Assembly: GCF_000293785.1 (NCBI RefSeq)
Contig: NZ_AKZI01000022.1
Location: forward strand, 1-62,900
DNA length: 62,900 nt
From: Rhodovulum sp. PH10
Lineage (GTDB): Bacteria; Pseudomonadota; Alphaproteobacteria; Rhizobiales; Xanthobacteraceae
Direction: 5' to 3'
Shown: positions 50,745-59,609 of the stretch, piece by piece
Numbering within the stretch: the stretch's first letter is position 1
Layout of the letters: each line of letters starts with the position of its first letter
Made by a program: the position numbers and the translations under genes
Notes under the pieces: generated by a model
Told to the model about the DNA's origin: nothing
What the model saw: the letters and a program-made list of their open reading frames with translations, nothing else
Databases searched by the model: none

Positions 50745-50948
50745 GTGTCGCGCACTCCCGCCCGCGTTACCCAGGCCGACGTCGCCCGAGCACTGCGGGC
50801 CGCGAAGCAGGCCGGCGCCGGTGCAGTCGAGGTGCGCCCCGACGGCACTATCGTGATTCGGGTCGAAGGGCACGAGGCTGCGCTCGCCGCACCCGAGCCA
50901 GCGACCCACGGGCCGGATGTTGACCGAAAGCGCCGGATCGTCCTGTGA
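50745..50948 (+). CDS. Small protein upstream of integrase (67 residues)
   Basis: VTQADVARALRAAKQAGAGAVEVRPDGTIVIRVEG is a helix-strand-strand unit seen in small proteins beside phage integrases. The stop overlaps the integrase ATG, so the two are coupled. An excisionase-like or recombination-directing role is possible but not shown. Confidence 0.7.
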   Translation: MSRTPARVTQADVARALRAAKQAGAGAVEVRPDGTIVIRVEGHEAALAAPEPATHGPDVDRKRRIVL

Positions 50949-52051
50949 TGGACGACATGCCCCGCCCTCGCCCGCCGCACCTACATCGGGAAGCCACCCG
51001 CCACGGGCGGATCGTCTGGTATGTGCGGGTCGGCAAGGGACCGCGAATCAGGCTGCGCGCCGCCTTCGGGACACCCGAGTTCGAGGCCGAGTACCGGGCG
51101 GCGATCGCCGGCGAGCCGCTTCCCGGGCCGCGGAAGGCCACGACCGGATCGCTGGCCTGGCTGATCGACCGGTATCGCGAAACAACGGCTTGGGCCGCCG
51201 ACCTGTCGGCTGCGACCCGTCGGCAGCGGGACAACATTTTCAAGGGCGTGCTGGCGTCGGCCGGGGCGGAACCGTTTTCTGCGGTCGACCGAGCGACGAT
51301 CGTCGAGGGACGGGACCGGCGTGCGGGCACCCCCGCCCAAGCCCGGAACTTCCTCGACGCGATGCGAGGCCTGTTCCGCTGGGCTCTCGAAGCCGGGCAT
51401 GTGACGATCGATCCCACGGCAGGCGTGAGGAATCCGGCTCGGCCGAAAGGTGGAGGCTTCCCCGCCTGGACTGAAGACGATGTCGCGCGGTTCGAAAAGC
51501 GTTGGCCGGTCGGCACCAAGGAACGCGTTTGGCTCGACGTGCTGCTCTACACCGGGTTGCGCCGCGGCGACGCCGTCAGGCTCGGCCGGCAGCACGTCCG
51601 CGACGGCGTCGCGACGCTCCGGACCGAGAAGAGCCAGGGGGCCGTCCTGGTCACCATCCCGATTCTCCCTGTGTTGCAGGCGACCCTCGACGCGGGCCCG
51701 ACTGGGGATCTGGCGTTCATCTGCGGAGCGTCGGGTAAACCTCTGACGAAGGAGTCGTTCGGGAACTACTTCCGGGAGGCCTGCGAATCGGCCGGCCTTG
51801 CCAAGCGCAAGAGCGCCCACGGCGTGCGGAAGATCGGCGCAACGCGGGCGGCCGAGAACGGTGCGACCGTTGCCGAGCTGGAGGCGATCTTCGGGTGGCG
51901 CGGCGGCGGGATGGCGTCGCTCTACACCCGCGAGGCAGACCGGGCGCGGCTGGCGAAAGGAGCGATCGGGAAGCTCACCAGAACGGCGGGCGAACAGTCT
52001 ATTCCCGCACCTCTCCGCAAGGTGCGGGCGCGAGCGCCAAAACCTCAATGA
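50948..52051 (+). CDS. int: Tyrosine recombinase / phage integrase
   Basis: A 367-residue protein. The N-terminal arm-binding and core-binding domains are at about 1-165. The catalytic domain has Arg205 in TGLRRGD, His291-x-x-Arg294 in HGVRK, Trp318 in GWRG and the nucleophile Tyr326 in SLYTREADR. It recombines attP with the tRNA-Leu 3' end, from which its stop is 20 bp away. As the last gene of the rightward operon it should be repressed in the lysogen. Confidence 0.95.
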   Translation: MDDMPRPRPPHLHREATRHGRIVWYVRVGKGPRIRLRAAFGTPEFEAEYRAAIAGEPLPGPRKATTGSLAWLIDRYRETTAWAADLSAATRRQRDNIFKGVLASAGAEPFSAVDRATIVEGRDRRAGTPAQARNFLDAMRGLFRWALEAGHVTIDPTAGVRNPARPKGGGFPAWTEDDVARFEKRWPVGTKERVWLDVLLYTGLRRGDAVRLGRQHVRDGVATLRTEKSQGAVLVTIPILPVLQATLDAGPTGDLAFICGASGKPLTKESFGNYFREACESAGLAKRKSAHGVRKIGATRAAENGATVAELEAIFGWRGGGMASLYTREADRARLAKGAIGKLTRTAGEQSIPAPLRKVRARAPKPQ

Positions 52052-52071
52052 ATTCAAATGCTTGGAAAAGC

Positions 52072-52088
52072 ATTGGTGCGGTCGAGAG
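52072..52088. other. attR core in the tRNA-Leu gene
   Basis: ATTGGTGCGGTCGAGAG, covering the CCA end and acceptor strand of tRNA-Leu. AATGCTT-GGAA-AAGCATT (52057-52074) abuts it and may be a core-binding dyad or a weak terminator. Confidence 0.85.
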
Positions 52089-52158
52089 GACTCGAACCTC
52101 CACGGGTCGCCCCACTAGCACCTCAAGCTAGCGCGTCTACCAGTTCCGCCACGACCGC
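52074..52158 (-). tRNA. tRNA-Leu (anticodon GAG)
   Basis: 85 bases including an encoded CCA. The acceptor stem is GCGGTCG / CGACCGC. The anticodon stem CTAGC / GCTAG holds the loop TTGAGGT, giving GAG. A long variable arm follows, and the T arm has GGTTCGAGTCC. The gene is intact after phage insertion because the phage core restores its 3' end. Confidence 0.97.
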
Positions 52159-52657
52159 ATCCTGATCGGCACCGTCTGCGAGGCGGCGCCGAAGCGACGC
52201 GAGGGTGTAACAAATCGATGATGCGGCGACAAGGGCGGCGAAGCCTCTCGTGATGCAAATTTCACAGGGGTTTCGTGCCGCCGCGTGCGGCCTTCGGGTA
52301 GACCGGCCAGACCGTGCCGAAACGAACGATTTCAGGCGGTTGCCGCCGGCCGCCGCAGAGGATTGCGACCGATCGTCGGGCGCGGCGCCAGCGACAGCTT
52401 CGCCCGACGATGCGTCGGTAGGCCGGAGGACGAGAGCCGGGAGGCGAATGGAATCGGCCGCGGGCCGAGCGACGGCTCGGCGAGACCCGGCTCGGGGAGA
52501 TCCGGCTCCGGAAGCCCGGGCTCGGACGCGGATGCGAGTCGGCCGATGGCGGCGACGGTCGAGTCCAAAAGACCAGCGATCGCCGGGCGCGGCACGGCGC
52601 CCCTGCCCCGGCAGGCTCGCTCGGCGACAGCACGGATGCTCGGAAAGGAAAAACGCG
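52159..52657. other. Intergenic region with imperfect 15-bp tandem repeats
   Basis: No supported gene in about 500 bp. Around 52472-52530 there are about four imperfect copies of a 15-bp unit such as CCGGCTCGGGGAGAT. Open frames here are low-complexity products of these repeats. Confidence 0.45.
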
Positions 52658-52900
52658 TCAGCGATATTCCGGCGAGCGCGGCAGCATGCGCCGCACCTCG
52701 ACGCCGATCCGGCTGCCGCTCACCACCACCGCGCCCTCGGCCACGGGGTGGTTGTTGACCAGGATCTTGACGGGCTCGTTCTCGCGGGTGTCCAACTCGA
52801 TGATGGCGCCGCGCCCGAGACGCAGCACCTGGTGGACCGGCATCACGGTCGAGCCGAGAACGACGGCGATATCGAGCGCGACGGATTCGAGCTGGGCCAC
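52658..52900 (-). CDS. fliN: FliN-type flagellar switch protein, short form
   Basis: An 80-residue SpoA/FliN domain: [61 protein letters not shown]. It forms the lower C-ring of the flagellar motor. This is the minimal domain without the N-terminal region of many FliN proteins. No other flagellar gene is in the window, so it may be an orphan or a second copy. Confidence 0.9.
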   Translation of the reverse strand: MAQLESVALDIAVVLGSTVMPVHQVLRLGRGAIIELDTRENEPVKILVNNHPVAEGAVVVSGSRIGVEVRRMLPRSPEYR

Positions 52901-52967
52901 CGAAGAATCCCCGAAGAACGTGTTGTTTCGACCGACCGCCAGACATCAGCACGAGGATGGTTACGAG

Positions 52968-53720
52968 GTGCTTAACGATCCCTCTCGCCCGCTCTGCTCG
53001 CCGCTCTCGCCGGCCCTCTCCGACGAAAGCGCGACCGCGCTCGCGCCGGTCGAGTGGCGGATCGACGGCGTCGTGCCGTACGAGACGGCGCTCGCGGTGA
53101 TGGACGCGCGGGTGGCGGCGATCGCCGCCGGCACCGCCCCGGAACTCGTCTGGCTGCTCGAGCACCCGCCGCTCTACACCGCCGGCACCAGCGCGAAACC
53201 GGCCGACCTGATCGACGCGCGCTTCCCGGTCTTCGCCACCGGACGCGGCGGGCAGTTCACCTATCACGGGCCCGGCCAGCGGGTGGCGTACGTGATGATC
53301 GACCTGCGCAGACGGCGGCCGGACGTGCGGTGGTTCGTGCATTCGCTCGAGGCGTGGATCGTGGCGACGCTCGCCCGCTTCAACGTGTCCGGCGAGACGC
53401 GGCCGGACCGGGTCGGCGTGTGGGTAAGGCGCCCGGAGCGCGGCGAGGGCCGCGAGGACAAGATCGCCGCCATCGGCGTGCGGCTGAAGCGCTGGGTCAG
53501 CCTGCACGGCATCAGCCTGAACGTCGATCCGGAGCTGTCGCATTTTTCCGGGATCGTGCCGTGCGGCATCGCCGATCCGCATTTCGGCGTCACCAGCCTG
53601 TGGGATCTCGGGCACACGGTGACGATGGAGGATGTCGACCTCGCGCTGAAGGCGGAGTTCGAGGGGTTGTTCGGCCCGGCCGAGCGGATGCCCGGCTCAC
53701 CTCCGGAATTTTGCTCATAA
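52968..53720 (+). CDS. lipB: Octanoyltransferase LipB
   Basis: 250 residues from GTG 52968, with GAGGATG upstream. [41 protein letters not shown], the Lys in [23 protein letters not shown] and the thioester Cys in [23 protein letters not shown] are the LipB signatures. It moves the octanoyl group from acyl carrier protein to lipoyl domains. Divergent from fliN. Confidence 0.95.
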   Translation: MLNDPSRPLCSPLSPALSDESATALAPVEWRIDGVVPYETALAVMDARVAAIAAGTAPELVWLLEHPPLYTAGTSAKPADLIDARFPVFATGRGGQFTYHGPGQRVAYVMIDLRRRRPDVRWFVHSLEAWIVATLARFNVSGETRPDRVGVWVRRPERGEGREDKIAAIGVRLKRWVSLHGISLNVDPELSHFSGIVPCGIADPHFGVTSLWDLGHTVTMEDVDLALKAEFEGLFGPAERMPGSPPEFCS

Positions 53721-53743
53721 CTCAGAGCACTACGGAACGATCT

Positions 53744-54058
53744 TCAGATCGTGTGCAAGACGGCGAAGGAGCCGTCCGCGGACATGTTCGCGCGCTCGGC
53801 CTCGCCCGCCGCGTCGATCTCGACCCGATCCACCCGCGCGCGGAACGGCCCGCGCCGGCAGGCGGCGACGAAATCCTCCACCACCTCCGCCGGCCCGGCG
53901 GCGACCAGCTCCACCGCGCCGTCGCGGCGGTTGCGGACCCAGCCGGCGAGACCGCGGCGCTCCGCCTCCGACGCCGCCCAGTAGCGGAAGCCGACCCCCT
54001 GCACCCGGCCGCGGATCAGCAGATGGCGGGCGATTCGGTTCTCGTCGGGCGCGCTCAC
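53744..54058 (-). CDS. acyP: Acylphosphatase
   Basis: A 104-residue protein with the active-site loop GRVQGVGFRYWAASEAERRGLAGWVRNRRDGAVELVAAG, which includes the catalytic Arg and Asn. It hydrolyses carboxyl-phosphate bonds. It overlaps the next upstream gene by ATGA. Confidence 0.95.
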   Translation of the reverse strand: MSAPDENRIARHLLIRGRVQGVGFRYWAASEAERRGLAGWVRNRRDGAVELVAAGPAEVVEDFVAACRRGPFRARVDRVEIDAAGEAERANMSADGSFAVLHTI

Positions 54059-54567
54059 GAGAGGCCTCCCGAGACTTCGCCCGAAAACTCGCCGATGTCG
54101 CGGGCGCGCGTGCCGAAAAAGCCCGCCGGGCCGAGCCGAGCGAGCGCCGCGACGTAACCGTCCGGCAAGCTGGCGGCGCGGGCCGCATCGAGCACCAGCG
54201 GCAGATAGCCGGGTTTTGGCCGGCCGCGGCGGGACGAGCGGGCGAGATAGAGCAGCGCGCGGACGCGGGCGCCGCCGGGAGCACCACCACGGCCGTCACA
54301 AAAGCACACCGGCAGCGTCACCGCGCGATAGAGGCCGACGTCGAGCCCTTCGTAGGCATTGAGGGCGGCGCGGTCGCGCACGCCGATCCGCCACAGCACG
54401 CCGTGCACGCAAACGCCCGGCGCCCGCACCGCGGTGATCAGCCCGTCGTCGTTGACGATGGTGCGAAAGCCGTCGAGCACCGCGCGGCCGGCCTCCTGTG
54501 CGCCCGGACAGCGCCGGCGCATCATCGCGCGATCCATGTTCGATCCGTAGGCGAAGTGCAGCGTCAC
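54055..54567 (-). CDS. Gamma-glutamylcyclotransferase-like protein
   Basis: 170 residues from GTG 54567. FAYGSNMD is the family loop, and Glu in LNAYEGLDVGLYR is the likely acid/base. VHGVLWRI also fits. It probably releases pyroglutamate from a gamma-glutamyl compound. Coupled to acylphosphatase. Confidence 0.85.
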   Translation of the reverse strand: MTLHFAYGSNMDRAMMRRRCPGAQEAGRAVLDGFRTIVNDDGLITAVRAPGVCVHGVLWRIGVRDRAALNAYEGLDVGLYRAVTLPVCFCDGRGGAPGGARVRALLYLARSSRRGRPKPGYLPLVLDAARAASLPDGYVAALARLGPAGFFGTRARDIGEFSGEVSGGLS

Positions 54568-54721
54568 CGGGACACGTCTCCTCGGGTCGTTCCGGCAGAA
54601 GCAGAGCGGCGCATTTCGGCGACGCGTTTCGATGAGACGATGATCGCCGATCCGCGGCACGGGGTCGAGCCGGGGGCCAAGCCGGCGGCCGACAAACCGT
54701 CGCAGCGAAACGCCGCAACGA

Positions 54722-55819
54722 TCAGAGCATGCGCTGGAAATCGGCTTTCGAGACGGCCTTGCACGACTTCACGAAGCGGATCACCCGGGCGGAGGTGTCG
54801 TTGCTGAGGGTGACGAAGCGCTCGAACGCCTCCTTCACCGCCCCGTCCTCCTCCACCCCGCCGAGGGTGGCGATCACGCAGCGCACGTCCGGCCAGCCGA
54901 GCCCGACCGACTTGCACAAGATCAGGATGCCCTCGGTGGCGCCGGCCCGCATCAAATTGCGCACCGTCTCGACCGGCAGCTTGCTCAGCGCCGCCAGCGC
55001 CTCGATGGTGTCGTTCTGGCGGCCCGCCTTGGCGAACTCGGCGACCTTGGCCTTCAGCTTGGCGGTGTCGAGCTGCAAAAGCGCGCTCGGCGAGTAGCTG
55101 TCCTTGTCGACCTGGGCGCGCTCGCGCGCCACCTCGGTGGCGATCTCGGCGAGCGTGCGGGTGATCTGCACGCGCATGTCGCCATCGGCCGACTTCAGGA
55201 GGCGGGTCTTCACCACCTCGGTCGCCTTGCGCAGCAGATGCTCGAACACGTCGGGCGGAACGTCGGTGCGGCCGATCACCGTCTCGGCGAGGCGGACGTC
55301 GTCGCTCGCCTTGTCCATCACCTTCATGAAGGTCGGGCGGGAGAAGCGCGCGCCCTTGTTGCCGGTGACCTTCAGCGTGACGCTGGAATCGCCGCGGTCG
55401 ACCAGCACCTCGGTCAGCCGCTCGGGAAGCTGCTCACGGCCGGCGATGGCGGCGAGGTGCGCCTGCCCCTTGGTCTGCGCGAGCTGAACGAGGAAGTCGT
55501 CGCTGAGGATCTTCGAGCGCTCGATCAGCGGCCCGGAGATCTTGATGTCGTCGTCCTCGGCGAGGCGATGCACCGTGCGGACCGGCGCGTTGGCCACCGG
55601 CGCGAGCCGCTTGGCGAGCCGCACCAGGGCCTTCCGCTCGATCTTGAGGACGAGATGGCTCATCACGTCGTCGAACACCGAGACGTGGTCTTCCGTGTAG
55701 TTGTCGGCACCGGCGAGGAAGAGGTCGCTGACACGGCGCAGGATGTCGGCGCGCTGGGCACTCGAACCGTTGCTCAGCGTCTCCTCGAGCTCTGCGATCA
55801 GCGACGGCGCGCTCCCCAT
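54722..55819 (-). CDS. DUF2336 protein
   Basis: A 365-residue helical protein. RRVSDLFLAGADNYTEDHVSVFDDVMSHLVLKIERKALVRLAKRLAPVANAPVRTVHRLAEDDDIKISGPLIERSKILSDDFLVQLAQ is the DUF2336 core of HEAT-like repeats. The family is largely alphaproteobacterial and has no established role. Confidence 0.9.
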   Translation of the reverse strand: MGSAPSLIAELEETLSNGSSAQRADILRRVSDLFLAGADNYTEDHVSVFDDVMSHLVLKIERKALVRLAKRLAPVANAPVRTVHRLAEDDDIKISGPLIERSKILSDDFLVQLAQTKGQAHLAAIAGREQLPERLTEVLVDRGDSSVTLKVTGNKGARFSRPTFMKVMDKASDDVRLAETVIGRTDVPPDVFEHLLRKATEVVKTRLLKSADGDMRVQITRTLAEIATEVARERAQVDKDSYSPSALLQLDTAKLKAKVAEFAKAGRQNDTIEALAALSKLPVETVRNLMRAGATEGILILCKSVGLGWPDVRCVIATLGGVEEDGAVKEAFERFVTLSNDTSARVIRFVKSCKAVSKADFQRML

Positions 55820-56137
55820 GACACCCGATCCAGGCCGCGGCCCCGAACAATCCGCCCCATGCGAATACACCGCCCAGGAATGAAATAGCCGTTAACTCGA
55901 CCGGCGATTTCCCCCGCTACCGTCGACGCTGTGCCTCCCCTTCTTCTTCGATCCCGGGCAGCCACCCGGCGAGATGTGCCAGCCTCCGGGGTCGCCCCTC
56001 CTGCTCTGGCCAAGCCCTTCGTTTCGCGAGGAATTCTCGCTTCTCCGAGGTCCGCTCCCGCGGGTGAAATTTCACCTTCGGGTCCGCCCGCGTGCCACAT
56101 TCGACCGGTCGGCAGCAGCAACAAGAAGGGGCATCCC
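55820..56137. promoter_or_regulatory. Divergent promoter region with 14-bp palindrome
   Basis: GGTGAAATTTCACC at 56063-56076 is a perfect palindrome 61 bp before the MFS start. It could be the operator for the sugar-acid operon, perhaps bound by the GntR protein at 58687. No gene is seen in these 318 bp. Confidence 0.45.
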
Positions 56138-57433
56138 ATGAACGACTCCGACGACATTCAGAAAACGACGATCCGAAAAATAAAACTCAAAGTCATACCG
56201 TTCTGCCTCGCCCTCTACATCATCAACTACATCGACCGGATCTGCATTGGCTTCGGCGCGCTCGACATGAACGCCGAGCTCGGTATCTCGAACGCCGCGT
56301 TCGGCTTCCTCTCGTCGGCGTTCTTCATCGGATACTTCTTCTTCGAGGTACCGAGCAACATGTGCCTGCACAAGGTGGGTGCACGCATATGGATGGCGCG
56401 CATCATCATCTCGTGGGGCCTCGTGACGATGGGGATGTTCTTCGTCCAGAACTTCACCCACGTGCTGAGCCTCAGGGTCCTGCTCGGCATCGCCGAGGCC
56501 GGGTTCTTCCCGGGAATGATCTACTTCTTCACCTACTGGTTCCCGGCCAAGGAGCGCGCCAGCATCATCGGACTGTTCATGCTGGCGGTGCCGTTCGGCA
56601 ACTTCATTGCGGCCCCCGTGTCGACGCTGATCATGGACAACATCCATTGGTTCGGCCACGCGGGCTGGCGCTGGATGTTCATGATCGAAGGCGGCGTCGC
56701 GGTGATCCTCGGCGTGATGGCGATCTTCCTGCTGGTCGACAAGCCGGAAAAGGCCAAGTGGCTGAACGACGAGGAGAAGCGCTGGCTGACCGACACGTTG
56801 AGCCGTGAGAACGAGTACAAGAAGGAAACCGCGTCTTTCTCGCTCGGTCAGATCTTCTCCCACCCCAAGATCTGGCAGCTCAGCCTGATCTATTTCAGCA
56901 TCCAGACCACGACCCAGTCGGTGAACTACTGGATGCCCACCATCGTCAAGGGCTTCTCGTCGGATTGGTCGAACACGACCGTGGGCACGGTCTTGATGCT
57001 GCCCGGCATCATCAGCCTGGTCGTGATGCCGTTCTGGGGCATGCACTCGGACCACAAGCGCGAGCGCAAATGGCACACCGCGCTGCCGATCATCCTGTCG
57101 GCGGTCGGCCTGATGATGATCGCCGTGTTCGACGAGATTCCGCTGCGCCTCACCGGCGTGATCCTGAACGCGGTCGGCAACGTGGCCTTCTACGGTCCGT
57201 TCTGGTCGCTTCCCTCGATCTATCTCACCGGCCGGGCGGCCGCCGTGGGCGTCGCGATCATCAACTCGCTGTCCAGCGCCGGCGGCTTCGTCGGCAACAG
57301 CATCGTCGGCGTCATCAAGGACACCTCGGCCGGCACCTTCGGCGTCCTGTCCTTCCAGGCGGCGTGCTGCGTTTTCGCCTTCCTCGTGACGATCTCGCTC
57401 AGTCTCGAGGACAAGGCTCTCACCGAGAGCTAA
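56138..57433 (+). CDS. MFS sugar-acid transporter (ACS family)
   Basis: A 431-residue protein with twelve helices. LYIINYIDRICIGFGALDMNAELGISNAAFGFLSSAFFIGYFFFEVPSNMCLHKVGARIWMARI is the signature of the anion:cation symporter family that imports glucarate, galactarate, tartrate and similar acids. It is followed 14 bp later by the enolase-superfamily enzyme, so the two likely handle the same substrate. Confidence 0.9.
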   Translation: MNDSDDIQKTTIRKIKLKVIPFCLALYIINYIDRICIGFGALDMNAELGISNAAFGFLSSAFFIGYFFFEVPSNMCLHKVGARIWMARIIISWGLVTMGMFFVQNFTHVLSLRVLLGIAEAGFFPGMIYFFTYWFPAKERASIIGLFMLAVPFGNFIAAPVSTLIMDNIHWFGHAGWRWMFMIEGGVAVILGVMAIFLLVDKPEKAKWLNDEEKRWLTDTLSRENEYKKETASFSLGQIFSHPKIWQLSLIYFSIQTTTQSVNYWMPTIVKGFSSDWSNTTVGTVLMLPGIISLVVMPFWGMHSDHKRERKWHTALPIILSAVGLMMIAVFDEIPLRLTGVILNAVGNVAFYGPFWSLPSIYLTGRAAAVGVAIINSLSSAGGFVGNSIVGVIKDTSAGTFGVLSFQAACCVFAFLVTISLSLEDKALTES

Positions 57434-57447
57434 CGAAAGAGAAAATC

Positions 57448-58638
57448 ATGAAAATCATCAGCGTCGACGTCTTCAAGGTGAACGACGGCAAGCCGAGCAT
57501 CCTCGAGGGAACCGAGTTCTTCCCCGTGGTGGTGCGGATCAACACCGACGAGAACATCTCCGGATTCGGCGAGCTCGGGCTCGCCTACGGCAACGCCCAG
57601 GATGCCGGCTTCGGCATGGCGGTCGACTTCGCCAAGATGATCATCGGCATGAATCCCCTCAACAACGAGGAGATCTGGGAGAAGCTGTTCAGAAAGCCGT
57701 TCTGGGGGATGGGTGGCGGCACGGTGGTGTTCTCCGGCATCAGTGGCCTCGACATCGCCTTGTGGGACATCCGCGGCAAGCACTATCAAACGCCCGTCTA
57801 CAATCTCCTCGGCGGCAAGACCAACACCCGGCTGCGCAGCTATGCGAGCCAGCTCCAGTTCGACTGGGACGAGAAGACGGCCGCTCTCGTCGATCCGAAG
57901 GACTACGCGAAGGCCACCCGCAAGGCGCTCGACCAGGGCTACACCTGCATCAAGGTGGATCCGGTCGGGTTCGACCTCCAGGGGAACTGGATGGGCTGGA
58001 ACAATTACGGAATGCTGGAGTACGACCAGCTCCGCGTCGCGATCGACCGGGTCGCCGCGATGCGCAAGGAAGGCGGCGAGAGGATGGACATCATCATCGA
58101 GCTGCATTCGCTGACCGACGTGAACACCGCCGTGCAGCTCGGCACCGAGCTCGAGAAGTACCGGATCTTCTACTACGAGGAGCCCGTGCATCCGCTCAAC
58201 AGCGTCTCCATGCGCGAGGTCTCGGAGCGGATCCGCATCCCGATCGCCTCCGGCGAGCGGATCTACACCCGCTGGGGCTACCGGCCGTTCCTGGAGGACC
58301 GCTCGCTCAACGTGATCCAGCCCGATCTCGGCAATTGCGGCGGGATCACCGAGGGCAAGAAGATCTGCGACATGGCCAACACCTACGATGCGGCCGTTCA
58401 GATCCACGTGTGCGGCGGGCCGATCGCCACGGCCGCGGCATTGCAGCTCGAGGCCGTGATCCCGAACTTCCTGATCCACGAGCAGCATGCGGTCGCCCAG
58501 CTCGCGGCGAACCGGAACACCTGCAAGTACGACTACCTGCCGAAGGACGGCTATTTCGAGATCCCCGATCGGCCGGGCATCGGGCAGGAGCTGACGGAGG
58601 ACGCGATGAACGCCTCCCGCAAGGTGACCGTGAGCTGA
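57448..58638 (+). CDS. Enolase-superfamily sugar-acid dehydratase (mandelate racemase group)
   Basis: A 396-residue protein. The capping domain is at about 1-125. The barrel has CIKVDP, metal ligands in IIIELHS, YYEEPV and IASGERIYTRWGYRPFLE, and the end-of-barrel His in IHVCGGPIATAAALQLEA. The pattern fits acid-sugar dehydratases; the exact acid is not clear. Co-transcribed with the transporter. Confidence 0.9.
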   Translation: MKIISVDVFKVNDGKPSILEGTEFFPVVVRINTDENISGFGELGLAYGNAQDAGFGMAVDFAKMIIGMNPLNNEEIWEKLFRKPFWGMGGGTVVFSGISGLDIALWDIRGKHYQTPVYNLLGGKTNTRLRSYASQLQFDWDEKTAALVDPKDYAKATRKALDQGYTCIKVDPVGFDLQGNWMGWNNYGMLEYDQLRVAIDRVAAMRKEGGERMDIIIELHSLTDVNTAVQLGTELEKYRIFYYEEPVHPLNSVSMREVSERIRIPIASGERIYTRWGYRPFLEDRSLNVIQPDLGNCGGITEGKKICDMANTYDAAVQIHVCGGPIATAAALQLEAVIPNFLIHEQHAVAQLAANRNTCKYDYLPKDGYFEIPDRPGIGQELTEDAMNASRKVTVS

Positions 58639-58686
58639 CCACGAGCTATCCTCACACCGCTGACGGACGTGACCGTGCGGCGCCCG

Positions 58687-59325
58687 TCAGCCTTCTCCGA
58701 CATAGTTGTTGATGCGCAGGATGTGCTCCTTCATCCGAGCGCAGGCGGCGTCGAAATCCTCGTCGCGAATGGCCCGGACGATCGCGGCGTGCTGGAGGAC
58801 GGAAATCTCGATGTCGGCCGCCGCGTAGCGCTTGATCGCGTTGTTGTACAGGGTGAACACCTTGGCCTCGATGGTCCGGAAGATCGCGTCGAGGAACTCG
58901 TTCTCGGCGTGCCGGAAGAAGGCCGCATGGAACCGGTTGTCCACGTTGATGTATTTCTTCGCGTCGGCGAGCTTGCTCGCCTCACGGGCCTCGAGCATGT
59001 TGAACTTGAGGTCGTCGCACAGCGCCTTGTAGTTCCGCTGCATCGACTCCCGTATCGCCTCGCACTCGATGACGATCCGGACGTTGTTCAGGTTCTCGAT
59101 CTCCCGCTTCGTGAAGCAGGCGACGTAGGATCCGCTCCGCGGCTTGATGATCACCAGACCCATCGTCGAAAGCAGCTTCAGCGCCTCGTGGACCGGCGTG
59201 GTGCTGATCGAGAAATGGTCGGCGAGCTGCTCCTCGGTCAGCTTCTGGCCGAGCGCGAGCTCGCCGCTGACGATCATCTCCCGGATCTTGGCTTCCGCAT
59301 AAGCAACGAGCGATTTCGTACTCAT
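58687..59325 (-). CDS. GntR-family regulator with FCD domain
   Basis: 212 residues from ATG 59325. The winged helix is KIREMIVSGELALGQKLTEEQLADHFSISTTPVHEALKLLSTMGLVIIKPRSGSYVACFT. The FCD ligand domain has RIVIECEAIRESM and FHAAFFRHAENEFL with metal-binding His. It is convergent with the dehydratase gene and is the likely regulator of the sugar-acid operon. Its stop lies in a dyad GCTGACGG / CCGTCAGC (58659-58691) that may end transcription from both sides. Confidence 0.92.
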   Translation of the reverse strand: MSTKSLVAYAEAKIREMIVSGELALGQKLTEEQLADHFSISTTPVHEALKLLSTMGLVIIKPRSGSYVACFTKREIENLNNVRIVIECEAIRESMQRNYKALCDDLKFNMLEAREASKLADAKKYINVDNRFHAAFFRHAENEFLDAIFRTIEAKVFTLYNNAIKRYAAADIEISVLQHAAIVRAIRDEDFDAACARMKEHILRINNYVGEG

Positions 59326-59423
59326 CGTCGTACCCGTCGAAGAATGGGAGCCGGTTCGGCTGGTATTCGAGGTCCGCGGCACTCGCCGCTGCGGAGCGAA
59401 GCGAACGAAGCCGGGACGGCACG

Positions 59424-59450
59424 GAAGGAAGTAAGGAAGTAAGGAAGGAA
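59424..59450. repeat. GGAAGTAA short tandem repeat
   Basis: Three copies of a GGAAGTAA-like 8-mer run in tandem upstream of the GntR gene, in an intergenic stretch of 284 bp with no other feature. Confidence 0.5.
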
Positions 59451-59609
59451 TTGCGGGCCGCAGTATCGTCCGCAATGTGGCGGGAGAACAAGAGCCAACC
59501 GGCCGTTGTGCCGACCGCACACGTTGCGGCCCGGACGGTCGCCGACGGCCGGTCGGGCCGGCCGGTCGAGGGGCGCGGACGCGACCTTCGGCCGCCGAGC
59601 GGCGTACCC

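Larger units (their letters stand above)
8588..52088. mobile_element. Prophage integrated at tRNA-Leu(GAG)
   Basis: The element is bounded by identical 17-bp repeats (8588-8604 and 52072-52088). The right copy forms the 3' end of tRNA-Leu. It has a tyrosine integrase next to that tRNA, a repressor/Cro switch, replication, packaging, HK97-type head, siphovirus tail and lysis genes, and cargo at the left end. All core structural genes look intact. Defects are limited to a GH108 endolysin pseudogene and IS remnants in the cargo block, so the prophage may still be inducible. Confidence 0.9.

Noticed and set aside
52262-52633. A minus-strand open frame downstream of fliN
   Set aside because: Product is Pro/Ser/Arg repeats made by the 15-bp tandem repeat; no start signal.
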